A stretch of DNA of 55,427 nucleotides from JAVBRA01 sp031548435 (GTDB lineage: Bacteria > Bacteroidota > Bacteroidia > Bacteroidales > Rikenellaceae). Made by a program: the position numbers and the translations under genes. Positions 32,151-41,074 of this stretch are shown in pieces. The notes under the pieces are model-generated. The model made no database searches, had not been told where the DNA came from, and saw only the letters and a list, made by a program, of their open reading frames with translations. The first letter of the stretch is position 1. Each line of letters starts with the position of its first letter. Where the stretch lies: NCBI GenBank assembly GCA_031548435.1, contig JAVBRA010000016.1, forward strand, positions 1-55,427, in the 5' to 3' direction.

Positions 32151-33701
32151 TTAATTTACAAAATTAAGACTGTTTTTCGATATTCCAAGCGCGGCGGCGC
32201 CATTTTGTCGCACTTTTTTGTACGCTTTGGCGATGCAGCGGACAATGTCGGTGGCCGACATGGAGATGGCCCCGAAGCGTGCGGCGGCCAGGTCGCCGGC
32301 CATTCCGTGCAGGTAGTTGCCGGCGATGGCCGCATGCAGCGGCGGGTATCCCTGGGCCAGCAACGAGGCGATCATGCCTGTGAGTACGTCGCCGCTACCT
32401 CCTTTGGCCATGCCCGGGTTGCCGGTGGAGTTGAAGTAGAGGCGCCCCTCGGGCGAGGCGGTGATGGAGCAGGCCCCCTTGAGGATGATGTGGCATCCGG
32501 TCGAAGCGCTCAGTTTTTTCAGCAACGACAGTTTCTGCCCGTCGTTTTTCCATTCGCCGGCCAGGCGGCGGAACTCGCCTTCGTGCGGGGTGAGGATCGA
32601 GCCCGGCGGAATCATTTTCATCAGCGGTTTGTTGCCCGCCACGATGTTGAGTGCGTCGGCGTCGATCACCATCGGCTTGCGGTATCTGGCCAGCAGCGCT
32701 TTGATTGCTTTTCCGGTCTGCGGCGCCGTGCCCAGGCCGCACCCGATGCCGATCGCATCATACGCGTCGACGTTCTCGGGCAGATGCGAAAAGCAGTTGT
32801 CCGGATCTTCGCTCACCATGATCTCCGGGACGTAGCTGTGAACCGCCCCCCGTTCGTCCGAGGGGATGTGGAGTGTCGTCAGGCCCGTTCCGCTTTTCAC
32901 CGCCGCGTAGCCCGCAAGAAGGGCGGCCCCCATCATTCCCCGCTTGCCGCACACCAGCAGCAGGCGGCCGTTGTCGCCTTTGTGTGAGAAACGTTTCGGG
33001 GTTTTTATGACCGCCGCCACGTCGCTTTTGGTCATAAAGAACAGATCGCTTTGCGCCCGTTCGATGTAGTCGCGGCTCAGTCCTATGGCGAGCGCCGACA
33101 CTTCTCCTGCGTTTTCGCCCGCTTCGGGCAGCAGGCAGGCCAGCTTCGGGAATTCGATGGCCAGCGTATGGTCGGCTTTGATCATCACCGCTGCCGGATC
33201 GTTCGATTCGCACAGCATTCCCGAGGGGATGTCCACCGCGATCACCTGCGCCGGCGAGGCGTTGATGGCCTCGATCACCCTCCGCGCCGGCTCCCTGACG
33301 GCGCCCCTGAACCCCGAGCCGAAGATGGCGTCGATGATGGTGTCGTTCGGGCCCGTTTCCGGAATGCCGCCTTTGCGTGCGTCCATCACCGGCAGGCTTT
33401 CGGGCAGTTCGCCGTAAAACGTTTTCCATTCGGCCGTGGCCTCCTCCGGGTCGCATGCCAGGCACACCGCGCATTTGCAGCCGCCCCCGGACAGCACTCC
33501 GGCAACGGCCAGTCCGTCGGCTCCGTTGTTGCCTTTGCCAGCGAAAACGTAAACGGTGCCTTGGGGGTTGAGGTGGGGCTTGAGCCATCCGGCAATGGCG
33601 CGGGCGGCCGAGCGGATCAGTTCGGCCGGGGGGATGCCTTCGGCGTCGGTGGTATAGCGGTCCAGTTCCCGGGCCTGGGCTGCCGTGAGGATCTTGATCA
33701 T
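32151..33701 (-). CDS. nnr: Bifunctional NAD(P)HX epimerase/dehydratase
   Basis: The protein has 516 residues and joins two repair enzymes for hydrated NAD(P)H. The N-terminal epimerase (about 1-215) has VYVFAGKGNNGADGL and an IDAIFGSGFRG stretch. The C-terminal ADP/ATP-dependent dehydratase (about 225-505) has the nucleotide loop region HIILKGAC and the signature NPGMAKGGSGDVLTG. The fusion order is the normal bacterial one (NnrE-NnrD, formerly YjeF). The end of the gene carries a promoter-like element for the downstream small gene. The protein acts in the cytoplasm. Confidence 0.95.
   Translation of the reverse strand: MIKILTAAQARELDRYTTDAEGIPPAELIRSAARAIAGWLKPHLNPQGTVYVFAGKGNNGADGLAVAGVLSGGGCKCAVCLACDPEEATAEWKTFYGELPESLPVMDARKGGIPETGPNDTIIDAIFGSGFRGAVREPARRVIEAINASPAQVIAVDIPSGMLCESNDPAAVMIKADHTLAIEFPKLACLLPEAGENAGEVSALAIGLSRDYIERAQSDLFFMTKSDVAAVIKTPKRFSHKGDNGRLLLVCGKRGMMGAALLAGYAAVKSGTGLTTLHIPSDERGAVHSYVPEIMVSEDPDNCFSHLPENVDAYDAIGIGCGLGTAPQTGKAIKALLARYRKPMVIDADALNIVAGNKPLMKMIPPGSILTPHEGEFRRLAGEWKNDGQKLSLLKKLSASTGCHIILKGACSITASPEGRLYFNSTGNPGMAKGGSGDVLTGMIASLLAQGYPPLHAAIAGNYLHGMAGDLAAARFGAISMSATDIVRCIAKAYKKVRQNGAAALGISKNSLNFVN
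32159..32188 (-). promoter_or_regulatory. Candidate promoter of the 32075/GH109 operon
   Basis: On the minus strand TTGG (32188-32185), about 19 bp, TAATTTTG (32166-32159). It lies within the last codons of the nnr gene, so the downstream operon could be started separately. Confidence 0.5.
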
Positions 33702-33726
33702 AACCGCAATTTTTCGGGGTGATATG

Positions 33727-33734
33727 CAAAGATA
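33727..33734 (-). promoter_or_regulatory. Candidate -7 element of nnr
   Basis: On the minus strand TATCTTTGC fits TAnnTTTGC, 25 bp before the start codon. The -33 box is not clear. Confidence 0.5.
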
Positions 33735-33893
33735 GTTTTTTTACCGTGAACAATGTAATTTCAGCGGACATAATGATTCGCCGGAGGGTTATTCCGGGAA
33801 AGCGGCGCTATAAAAAAGACATTCGATGGCGGATATTTGAAATAATTTATGTACATTTACTCTTGTAGTTCCACTAATTTAAATGCTTTATTT

Positions 33894-34532
33894 ATGATTA
33901 ATGCATTCAAAAAAAACAAATTAAGGCTATTTTCATTGAGTATGGCAATGGCTTTGTTTGTCGCGTCGGGTTGTACGCGCAGCCTGTCCGGAAGCGGGAA
34001 AAATGACCCTGCCGTTTGCGGGGAGATTGCGGCCCGGAGTACCGGCGAAACCTCGGTTGCTATCATGGCGGAAAAGGTATACGAAGAGATTTATGTCGTA
34101 TTTACAGGGTTGGCATCCCGCGCACATACACAAATTACACGATATGGTATTTTTGAAGAAGGGTCATTCAATGATCCGCACCCGAATCAAAACTCTTTCT
34201 TTGTGTATTATTGTGTCGGCCCATCATCTAAAAGCCCAAGTTATTACCGCTTTATACACAGCACCCCGATAAGCGATCCGGAAGATAGGATGCGTACGCG
34301 CACGGAAGACACCTCGCTTCTTAGCAACCCTCAGAACCGGGTGATTGACTTCGATGCCTGGATTAACAGCGGGGTGACATGGGCTCAGTTTGAGGCGAAG
34401 ATCAAAGAAATCGCGAAGTATAAAACGATCTGGATGGTGAATAGAAATCACATAAACGGAACCCGTATGATGATTGTCGAGGCCGAGTATAATCCGTATG
34501 ACGCCCCCGCTGATGTATATATAATTGAATAA
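33894..34532 (+). CDS. Secreted lipoprotein of unknown function (first of a related pair)
   Basis: The protein has 212 residues from the ATG at 33894, which gives a lipoprotein signal ending FVASGC (Cys near residue 27). An earlier in-frame ATG at 33849 would add residues with no signal character. The mature part has MAEKVYEEIYVVF, a central beta-rich part, and FDAWINSGVTWAQFEAKIKEI followed by WMVNRNHINGTRMMIVEAEY. The same three blocks recur in the neighbouring gene at 34539. The DNA is AT-richer than the flanks. No family is recognised; the pair looks like an accessory envelope protein. Confidence 0.75.
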   Translation: MINAFKKNKLRLFSLSMAMALFVASGCTRSLSGSGKNDPAVCGEIAARSTGETSVAIMAEKVYEEIYVVFTGLASRAHTQITRYGIFEEGSFNDPHPNQNSFFVYYCVGPSSKSPSYYRFIHSTPISDPEDRMRTRTEDTSLLSNPQNRVIDFDAWINSGVTWAQFEAKIKEIAKYKTIWMVNRNHINGTRMMIVEAEYNPYDAPADVYIIE

Positions 34533-34538
34533 ACTGCG

Positions 34539-35074
34539 ATGAAAAGGCTGTGTTTTTTCTTTTTTCTGATAATGGTATCCACTACCGGGTTTTCCCAGCC
34601 CGGCGGTGATGCCATTGTGGCCGAAAAAGTAAAGAAAGACATATATATTGTATTCAATAAGCGACCAAAGCGCAATACGGATGAGGAAACAAGAACAATA
34701 ATCGGCGTAGATTACGTGGGAGTGCTGGCAACAGACAGAGCCGCTCTTTATATTAGGATAATATATACCCCTATGCAAATTATAGATTCTGGTCTAAAAC
34801 CGAAACTCCCTCCACCCGCAAGGTCACACTCCCGCAGTCAACCCTGAACAGCAGTGACACCATCGACTGGCCTGCGTTCATCAACAGCGGCGTAACGGCG
34901 GCCCAGATCCGGAACAAGATGCTTGAGATCATCCAGTGCCAGAATATCTGCATGGTCGACCGGGCGCTGTTCTCCGGCAGCAACATGGTGGTGGTGAAAG
35001 TCGAGTTCGAGCGCTATGATCCCAAGCACAACGAGTTCCGCGACATGGAGGGATACAGGTATATGATCCAATAA
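34539..35074 (+). pseudogene. Second member of the secreted pair, frameshifted
   Basis: The first frame starts MKRLCFFFFLIMVSTTGFSQ (signal peptide) and continues with IVAEKVKKDIYIVFNKR, matching the neighbour at 33894. After the CCCC run at 34768-34771 the frame turns into meaningless sequence and ends at 34847. In the -1 frame from there the sequence continues as PYANYRFWSKTET…TIDWPAFINSGVTAAQIRNKM…CMVDRALFSGSNMVVVKVEFERY to a stop at 35074, matching the neighbour's second half. One missing C in the run explains this. The intact product would be 178 residues. The break may be a real mutation, phase variation or a sequencing error. Confidence 0.82.
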
Positions 35075-35137
35075 GAACGGTCGTTTTTCTCTCTGATCCC
35101 ACCGACAGGGGCAGGGCCGTAACGACCGAATGCATCG

Positions 35138-35174
35138 ACGAAGCCGCTTTTTGACAGGGCGGCTTCGTTTTTTT
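35138..35174 (+). terminator. Terminator after the secreted-protein pair
   Basis: Stem ACGAAGCCGC/GCGGCTTCGT followed by a long T-run (35168-35174). Confidence 0.9.
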
Positions 35175-35181
35175 ACGGGTG

Positions 35182-35213
35182 TTGTCCGTTTGTCGCAGAA
35201 ACGAGTATCTTTG
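35182..35213 (+). promoter_or_regulatory. Promoter of the murF-alr gene
   Basis: TTG at 35182-35184, about 21 bp, TATCTTTG at 35206-35213. It overlaps the earliest possible in-frame start at 35213, so translation must begin at the ATG at 35231. Confidence 0.65.
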
Positions 35214-35230
35214 TGAGACGATTCGTTCCT

Positions 35231-37657
35231 ATGGACTACACATTGCAACAGGTCGCCCGGATTTGCGGCGGCGAATTGACCGGCCCCGACCATCCCGTGC
35301 GTGCGGTGATGACCGACAGCCGCAACCTTCCCGCCGCGTCCGGAGCGGTGTTTGCTGCTTTACGGGGCGCGAACCATGACGGTCATGCCTACATCCGCGA
35401 ACTGTACGATACGGGCGTCAGGGCTTTCATCGTCGAACGGGAGCCTTCGGGCGACTTCCCCGGGGCCGGGTTTGTGACGGTGCCCGACTCGCTGGCCGCC
35501 CTGCAACAATGGGCCGCTCACCACAGGCAAAACTATAAAGGGACGGTGGTGGCCGTCACCGGCAGCAACGGCAAGACCATTGTCAAAGAGTGGATCTCGC
35601 AGCTGGCCCCCGGCGACGCAAGGATGTTCCGCAGCCCCCGCAGCTACAATTCGCAGTTGGGGGTGGCCCTGTCGCTGCTGATGATCGCGGGCGACGAGCG
35701 GTTTGCCGTCATCGAGGCGGGCATTTCGCAGCCGGGCGAGATGGCGCGGCTGGAGGCGATGATCCGTCCCGACATCGGCGTCATCACTAACATCGGCGGG
35801 GCGCATCAGGAAAATTTTTCGTCCATCGACGAAAAGCTGGATGAAAAACTCTCCCTGTTCAGGGGTGCCCGGGCCATCGTCTATCATTCGACCATGCCGC
35901 TGGTCGCCCGTAAAATCAAAGCGTTGTTTCCTGATAAGGAGTTGTTTTCCATTGGCCCGGCGGCCGGCGACAGGGTGCGTACTGCCTCCCCGTCCGAAAT
36001 CGTTTTCAACGGCAATCAATACAACTATACCCTGAAATATGCCGGCCAGGCGGCGGCCGAGAACCTGCTCAGCTGCCTGGGCCTTTACGCCGCGATGGGT
36101 TACGATTTGACGGAGATTGCGGCAAAAGTTCCGGCCCTGTCGTCCGTGGCCATGCGCCTGGAGGTGAAAGAGGGCGTGCACGGGTCGGTGCTCATCGACG
36201 ACAGCTACAATTCCGACATCAACTCGCTCTCCATCGCGCTCGAATCCCTCGGCTCGGTGGCGGGGAACAGAAAAAAGGTGCTCATCATCTCCGACATCCT
36301 GCAAAGCGGCTATGCGCCCGGGGCTATCTGCGCCCGCATCGCGTCGCTGGCCGGGGAGAAAGGCGTCGGCATGGTGGTGGGCATCGGCGAAACGCTTGCC
36401 GCGCATTCGGCGGCTTTCGGCCCCGGCAGTCATTTTTACCTCACGGCCGAGGAGTTCCTCCATGCTTTCGATCGGAAGTTGTTGGCAGACAGTGCCGTGC
36501 TGATCAAGGGCAGCCGGGTGTTCCGGTTCGAGAAAATCAGCCACGCGCTTGAGAATAAAGTGCATACCACCATTCTGGAGGTCGACCTCGACGCCATGAT
36601 CCACAACCTTAACTTTCACAGGGCCCGCCTGGCCCCCGGCGTGAAGACGATGGCGATGGTCAAGGCCTCGTCCTATGGCACCGGGTCGGCCGAGATCGCC
36701 GCCATGCTCCAGCACCAGAAAGTTGATTGTCTGGCCGTGGCCTTTGCCGACGAGGGGGTTGCGCTGCGCGGGGCGGGCATTACCCTGCCCATCGTGGTGC
36801 TCAATGCCGATTCGTGGAGCTTCGCCTCGATGATCGAAAACCGCCTCGAACCCGAGATCTACAACTTTGCCTCGCTCGAAATGTTTATGGCCGAGGTGCG
36901 CCACTATGGCGAGGCGCTCTATCCCGTCCACCTCAAGATCGATACCGGCATGCACCGCCTCGGTTTCATGCCCGGCCAGATCGAGACCCTTGTCGCCAGA
37001 CTTTCGGGCCAGAAACAGGTGCGGGTCGCTTCGGTGTTCTCGCATCTGGCCGCCAGCGATATGCCCGAGCACGACGGGTTTGTGGAGCAACAGATCGAAA
37101 CGTTCCGTCAGGCGTCCGGCAAGATAGTGGACGCTTTCGGGGGGCAGAACATCCTCCGCCACATCGCCAACAGCGCGGCCATCGAACGCTTCCCCCAGGC
37201 GCAGTTCGACATGGTGCGGCTGGGTATCGGCCTTTACGGATCGAGCCCCGTCGGGGCGCAGGGGCTGATGCCGGTGGCTACGCTCAAAAGCCGCATCGTG
37301 CAGGTTAAAGAGCTTGCGGCGGGCGAAACGGTGGGGTATTGCCGCAATGGAAAAATCACGCGCCCCTCGCGCACGGCCACGGTTCCGGTGGGGTATGCCG
37401 ACGGGCTCGACCGCCGGTTGGGCAACGGCGCCTGGCAGGTGATGGTCAACGGAACGCTGTCCCCCACCATCGGCAACATCTGCATGGACACCTGCATGAT
37501 CGATGTCACCGGTATCGACGCGCGCGAGGGCGACACGGTCGTTTTTTTCGGCGCCGAACCCTCGATCGAACTCATGGCAGGCACGCTGGGAACCATTCCC
37601 TATGAGATACTCACCTCCGTTTCGGCCCGCGTCAAGCGGATCTACTTGAAAGAATAA
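35231..37657 (+). CDS. Bifunctional MurF ligase/alanine racemase
   Basis: The protein has 808 residues and combines two cell-wall enzymes. The N-terminal half (about 1-440) is MurF, which adds D-Ala-D-Ala to the UDP-MurNAc tripeptide: TDSRN near the start, ATP loop VAVTGSNGKT, and DDSYNSDINS. The C-terminal half (about 445-808) is alanine racemase: PLP lysine in MVKASSYGTG, HLKIDTGMHRLGF, the catalytic Tyr in ETVGYCRNG, VGYADGLDRR and ICMDTCMIDV. In Alr the lysine motif is usually VKANAYGHG; the SS variant here is mild. This fusion is a recognised Bacteroidetes arrangement and couples D-Ala supply to its use. It acts in the cytoplasm. Confidence 0.95.
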   Translation: MDYTLQQVARICGGELTGPDHPVRAVMTDSRNLPAASGAVFAALRGANHDGHAYIRELYDTGVRAFIVEREPSGDFPGAGFVTVPDSLAALQQWAAHHRQNYKGTVVAVTGSNGKTIVKEWISQLAPGDARMFRSPRSYNSQLGVALSLLMIAGDERFAVIEAGISQPGEMARLEAMIRPDIGVITNIGGAHQENFSSIDEKLDEKLSLFRGARAIVYHSTMPLVARKIKALFPDKELFSIGPAAGDRVRTASPSEIVFNGNQYNYTLKYAGQAAAENLLSCLGLYAAMGYDLTEIAAKVPALSSVAMRLEVKEGVHGSVLIDDSYNSDINSLSIALESLGSVAGNRKKVLIISDILQSGYAPGAICARIASLAGEKGVGMVVGIGETLAAHSAAFGPGSHFYLTAEEFLHAFDRKLLADSAVLIKGSRVFRFEKISHALENKVHTTILEVDLDAMIHNLNFHRARLAPGVKTMAMVKASSYGTGSAEIAAMLQHQKVDCLAVAFADEGVALRGAGITLPIVVLNADSWSFASMIENRLEPEIYNFASLEMFMAEVRHYGEALYPVHLKIDTGMHRLGFMPGQIETLVARLSGQKQVRVASVFSHLAASDMPEHDGFVEQQIETFRQASGKIVDAFGGQNILRHIANSAAIERFPQAQFDMVRLGIGLYGSSPVGAQGLMPVATLKSRIVQVKELAAGETVGYCRNGKITRPSRTATVPVGYADGLDRRLGNGAWQVMVNGTLSPTIGNICMDTCMIDVTGIDAREGDTVVFFGAEPSIELMAGTLGTIPYEILTSVSARVKRIYLKE

Positions 37658-37778
37658 GAGCCGCAGGCCCATTCCGAGCAAAAACGCGATTTCGGTCCGA
37701 GGCATTCGCGGGGTGCATGGCGGACGCCTCTGCGAACAAGCCGCCCGTGGTTATGCCTGTTTAATATTTCGAAAAACA

Positions 37779-38489
37779 ATGCCCCAAGGAAAGCTCTATC
37801 TCATTCCCGTCCCGATCGGCGACGCCCCGGTTTACGAAAGCATCCCGGCGTATAATAAAGAGGTGATCGCCTCGCTCGACTATTTTGTGGTCGAGAACCT
37901 GCGTACGGCGCGGCGGTTCCTTTCCGCCTCGGGCGCGGGCAATGTCATCGACGATACGCTGTTCGCCGAACTCAACGAACACACTCCCGCGTCCGAAATA
38001 GACGCCATGATCGCCCCCGTGTTGCAGGGGCGCAGCTGCGGGCTGATGTCCGAGGCGGGCGTTCCGGCCGTGGCCGATCCGGGAGCCGGGCTGGTGGCGC
38101 TGGCCCACCGCAGGGGGGTGGAGGTGGTGCCGCTGGTGGGGCCGTCGTCGATTGTGCTGGCGCTGATGTCTTCGGGCATGAACGGCCAGTCGTTCGCCTT
38201 CAACGGCTACCTGCCCGTCAAGCCGCCCCAGCGGAGCAATGCCATCCGGTCGTTCGAACGGCGCGCGCTGGCCGAAAACCAGACGCAGATCTTCATCGAG
38301 GCGCCATACCGCAACCTCTCTGTGTTGCAAAATATTCTGGAAGTGTGTTCCCCCGACACGCTCCTGTCCGTTTCGGTTGACCTGATGCAGCCCTCGCAGC
38401 TGATCCGCACGGCCAGGGTGGGTGAGTGGAAGAAGCATCCCCTGCCCGACATCAACAAGCGCCCGGCGATCTTTATCATCGGCCGGTGA
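37779..38489 (+). CDS. RsmI-like SAM-dependent methyltransferase
   Basis: The protein has 236 residues and belongs to the tetrapyrrole/RsmI methylase fold. It begins GKLYLIPVPIGD, and has VENLRTARRFL, LMSEAGVPAVADPGAGLV (the SAM-binding loop) and LVGPSSIVLALMSSG. RsmI methylates 16S rRNA at C1402; this protein lacks the longer C-terminal part of E. coli RsmI and looks like the shorter second RsmI paralogue of Bacteroidetes, so its rRNA target is uncertain. The start at 37779 fits the first beta strand; the open frame upstream (from 37713) has no family-like sequence. Confidence 0.85.
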   Translation: MPQGKLYLIPVPIGDAPVYESIPAYNKEVIASLDYFVVENLRTARRFLSASGAGNVIDDTLFAELNEHTPASEIDAMIAPVLQGRSCGLMSEAGVPAVADPGAGLVALAHRRGVEVVPLVGPSSIVLALMSSGMNGQSFAFNGYLPVKPPQRSNAIRSFERRALAENQTQIFIEAPYRNLSVLQNILEVCSPDTLLSVSVDLMQPSQLIRTARVGEWKKHPLPDINKRPAIFIIGR

Positions 38490-38504
38490 ATTTTCTGCTG
38501 AAAA

Positions 38505-38535
38505 TTTGCATTGTACCGAATATTTTCTATATTTG
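38505..38535 (+). promoter_or_regulatory. Promoter of the rSAM/lipoprotein operon
   Basis: TTTG (38505-38508), 19-bp spacer, TATATTTG (38528-38535). It starts the four-gene operon that follows. Confidence 0.85.
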
Positions 38536-38563
38536 TAGTGCTAATCCCTTGATGCCGGTCGCC

Positions 38564-38974
38564 ATGGAACGCCCTTTTGCCCCATTTTTCAACGGATTGC
38601 TCCGGTCGTTGCTGACGCTTCTGGGTTTCTCGCTGGCGGCCTGCGAAACGACGTACGACCAGAAAGCCTACGGAACTCCGGAGACGAGTTATCAGGTTAG
38701 GGGATATATTCTGTCGGATGGCGATTGGGCCGGAGTGTCCGGTGCAAGGATTATTATCCGGTCGAACGAGCCGAAATTTAAGACCGATACCATTTATACC
38801 GGCGAAACCGGAGGGTTCAGGTTCGAGAAACGGCTCAAGGGCTACAACCTCGATCGCCTGCACCTGACCATCGAAGACGTCGACGGGGCGGAAAACGGCG
38901 AATTCGATAAAATGGTGTTCCCTGTCGGACGCTACTGGGATCAATATATTATAGCTCTGAAAAAGAACGAGTAA
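38564..38974 (+). CDS. rSAM-associated putative lipoprotein 1
   Basis: The protein has 136 residues. The signal LLTLLGFSLAACE has a lipobox, followed by AYGTPETSYQVRGYI. A beta-rich domain then contains TIEDVDGAENGEF. The same YGxPxTxY-then-beta-strand start occurs in the next two proteins. The family is the lipoprotein partner of a Bacteroidetes radical-SAM/lipoprotein system (recalled as TIGR04134). The ATG at 38564 was preferred; 38552 (MPVAMERP) is an equally close alternative behind the promoter. It is likely anchored in the envelope; any modification by the rSAM enzyme is unproven. Confidence 0.75.
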   Translation: MERPFAPFFNGLLRSLLTLLGFSLAACETTYDQKAYGTPETSYQVRGYILSDGDWAGVSGARIIIRSNEPKFKTDTIYTGETGGFRFEKRLKGYNLDRLHLTIEDVDGAENGEFDKMVFPVGRYWDQYIIALKKNE

Positions 38975-38986
38975 TCTTCCTGCTGT

Positions 38987-39445
38987 ATGAAAAAGATCGC
39001 TCATGTAACCAAATGGTTTGTTTCCCGGCTGTTGTCGCTGCTGGGTTTTTCGTTTATGCTGACCGGATGCGACAAGTGGACTGATTCCCCTGATGCTTAC
39101 GGCACCCCCACCACCGAATACAATATCAAAGGGCGGGTGGTCAATGCCGACAACGAGGGCATTCCCGGCATCCGGGTGTCGGCCGATCTAGAGAGCGCTT
39201 TCTCCAACAATCCCGTGTTGACCGATGCCGAAGGGAATTTCTCGTACACAGGGCAGGAGTTCAGGAATCGAAGCGGATTGTTGCCCCTGAAGGTCGAAGA
39301 TGTTGACGGAGAGGAGAACGGCTCATACGCAGATCGCTCCGAACAGCTCAACCTCACGGAGGCCGCCCGCAAGAAAAACGGCAGCTGGATCGAAGTTTTG
39401 ACCAAAACCGATATCGAAATAACACTCGAAGAAGCAATAGAATAA
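38987..39445 (+). CDS. rSAM-associated putative lipoprotein 2
   Basis: The protein has 152 residues. The signal ends LLGFSFMLTGC, with Cys the lipidation site, followed by DAYGTPTTEYNIKGRVVNADNEGIPGIRV, a carboxypeptidase-regulatory-like beta sandwich (split here: DAYGTPTTEYNIKG, NEGIPGIRV). It then has KVEDVDGEENGSY, shared with lipoprotein 1. It starts 12 nt after lipoprotein 1 and ends 2 nt before lipoprotein 3, so all are co-transcribed. No cysteine-rich core is visible, so if the rSAM enzyme modifies it the target residue is not obvious. Confidence 0.75.
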   Translation: MKKIAHVTKWFVSRLLSLLGFSFMLTGCDKWTDSPDAYGTPTTEYNIKGRVVNADNEGIPGIRVSADLESAFSNNPVLTDAEGNFSYTGQEFRNRSGLLPLKVEDVDGEENGSYADRSEQLNLTEAARKKNGSWIEVLTKTDIEITLEEAIE

Positions 39446-39447
39446 CA

Positions 39448-39933
39448 ATGGGAGCCAAATCGGACAAATGGAGCAGCCGGCTTTGGGCGGGTCTGCTTTA
39501 CGTGCTGGGTTTTTCGTCGCTGGTTTCGCTGGTGGCGTGCTACGGGGTGCCCGAAACCAGCTACAAGATCGTGCTTAAGGGCAAAGTAACCAATTCCGAC
39601 GGCGAGGCGCTTCCCGGAATGCGGGTGATCGTTTCGAAAGACGATCCTTACGATCGGAGTACCAAGACCAGCTACAGTCGCGATTTCTATGGTTATTACT
39701 TTCGCGACACGGTTTACAGCAACCAGAAAGGGGAGTACTGGTTTGTGCGCGAGAGGCATTCCGGCGACCCCAACCCCCTTACGCTGACGGCCGAGGAGCC
39801 CGGCTCCGGGCCGGGATCGTACCGACCCAATACGCAGACGGTCGAATTTTTTGGCTCCGACTATAAAAACATCGGCGATTTGACGAGGCGGGCAGCAAAA
39901 ACAGTCGACATCATCTTAGAGTCGGAGGAATGA
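39448..39933 (+). CDS. rSAM-associated putative lipoprotein 3
   Basis: The protein has 161 residues. The signal contains LGFSSLVSLVAC, with Cys the likely lipidation site, followed by YGVPETSYKIVLKGKV and GEALPGMRV, as in lipoprotein 2. The middle has YSRDFYGYYFRDTVYS, rich in Tyr, which is a plausible target for radical chemistry but only a guess. The stop overlaps the radical SAM start as ATGA, tying the two together. It is the member closest to the enzyme. Confidence 0.75.
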   Translation: MGAKSDKWSSRLWAGLLYVLGFSSLVSLVACYGVPETSYKIVLKGKVTNSDGEALPGMRVIVSKDDPYDRSTKTSYSRDFYGYYFRDTVYSNQKGEYWFVRERHSGDPNPLTLTAEEPGSGPGSYRPNTQTVEFFGSDYKNIGDLTRRAAKTVDIILESEE

Positions 39934-41015
39934 GCGACGCCCCCGGTATCCGCAAGCGAATAGGGCTGGAGCTTTTCCGCAAGCTCCACAAAAACATCGT
40001 GGCCGAGCACCAACTGCGCACCCTTTTCTGGGAGTGTACGTTGCGGTGCAACTTGCAGTGCCTGCATTGCGGCAGCGACTGCCGGGCGACTTCGGGACTG
40101 GGCGATATGCCTGTGTCCGACTTTCTGAGAGTGATCGACAGCATCACGCCGCAAGTGAACCCGAACAAGGTGTTCGTGATTTTTTCCGGCGGCGAGGCGC
40201 TCATGCGCAAAGACCTCGAAGTGTGCGGCCGGGCGCTTTACGACCGGGGGTATCCGTGGGGTGTGGTTACCAATGCCATGTTGTTGACCGGGGCGCGCTT
40301 CGACTCGCTGTTGGGGGCCGGGATGCACGCCATGACCGTCAGCCTCGACGGCTTCGAACCCGAGCACAACTGGCTGCGCGGCAGTCCGAAAAGTTTCTCG
40401 CGCGTGATGGACGCCCTGGAGCTGATGACGGCCGAGAAAGAACTGCTGTGGGACGTGGTCACCTGCGCCAACAAACGCAACATCGGCTATCTTGAGCAGT
40501 TCAAGGAGTTCCTTATTGGCAAGGGAGTTCCCCGCTGGCGGATCTTCACCATTTTCCCGGTGGGGCGGGGGGCGACTTCCGACGGGATGCAGATCTCGGA
40601 CGCCGAGTTCGTCGGGCTGATGGATTTCATCAAACGCACGCGCAAAGAGGGGCGCATCAAGGTCGACTACGGCTGCGAGGGTTTTCTGGGCAATTACGAG
40701 TCGGAAGTCCGCGACTCGTTTTATCATTGCAACGCCGGTGTGTCGACCGCCTCGGTGCTTCACGACGGCAGCATCTCGGGGTGCACCAGTATCCGCGCCA
40801 ACTTCCATCAGGGCAACATCTACCGCGACTCGTTCATGGACGTATGGAACAGCCGCTTCGAAAAATTCCGCAACAAAGAGTGGGCGCGTACCGGCATCTG
40901 CGCCGACTGCTCGATGTTCCGCTACTGCGAGGGCAACGGGATGCATCTGCGCGGCGACAACGAGGAGTTGCTGCTGTGTCACTACAAGCGCATCTGCGAC
41001 GGGCGGGGCAGATAA
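39930..41015 (+). CDS. Radical SAM/SPASM enzyme of the rSAM/lipoprotein system
   Basis: The protein has 361 residues. The [4Fe-4S] motif C-x3-C-x2-C is Cys40, Cys44 and Cys47 (LRCNLQCLHC), preceded by an extra Cys36 and followed by Cys51. The GGE motif is FSGGEALM. A C-terminal SPASM-like region carries several cysteines (GSISGCTS, GICADCSMFRYCEGN, LLLCHY), so auxiliary Fe-S clusters are expected. Such enzymes modify peptides or proteins by radical chemistry. The tight coupling to three lipoproteins fits the family recalled as TIGR04133. The substrate is unknown. A long hairpin follows the gene. Confidence 0.88.
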   Translation: MSDAPGIRKRIGLELFRKLHKNIVAEHQLRTLFWECTLRCNLQCLHCGSDCRATSGLGDMPVSDFLRVIDSITPQVNPNKVFVIFSGGEALMRKDLEVCGRALYDRGYPWGVVTNAMLLTGARFDSLLGAGMHAMTVSLDGFEPEHNWLRGSPKSFSRVMDALELMTAEKELLWDVVTCANKRNIGYLEQFKEFLIGKGVPRWRIFTIFPVGRGATSDGMQISDAEFVGLMDFIKRTRKEGRIKVDYGCEGFLGNYESEVRDSFYHCNAGVSTASVLHDGSISGCTSIRANFHQGNIYRDSFMDVWNSRFEKFRNKEWARTGICADCSMFRYCEGNGMHLRGDNEELLLCHYKRICDGRGR

Positions 41016-41036
41016 CCCCCGGGCGTTGCTACGGCG

Positions 41037-41074
41037 CGAGGGTGGCCGCACGGATTTCCGTGCGGCCACCCTCG
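41037..41074 (+). terminator. Long hairpin after the rSAM operon
   Basis: A perfect 18-bp stem (CGAGGGTGGCCGCACGGA and its complement) with a 2-nt loop, 21 bp after the rSAM stop. Only a weak T-tract (CTTTCG) follows. Confidence 0.75.

Noticed and set aside
35360..37705. Long minus-strand frame antisense to murF-alr
   Set aside because: Same compositional artefact; MurF and Alr motifs are on the plus strand.
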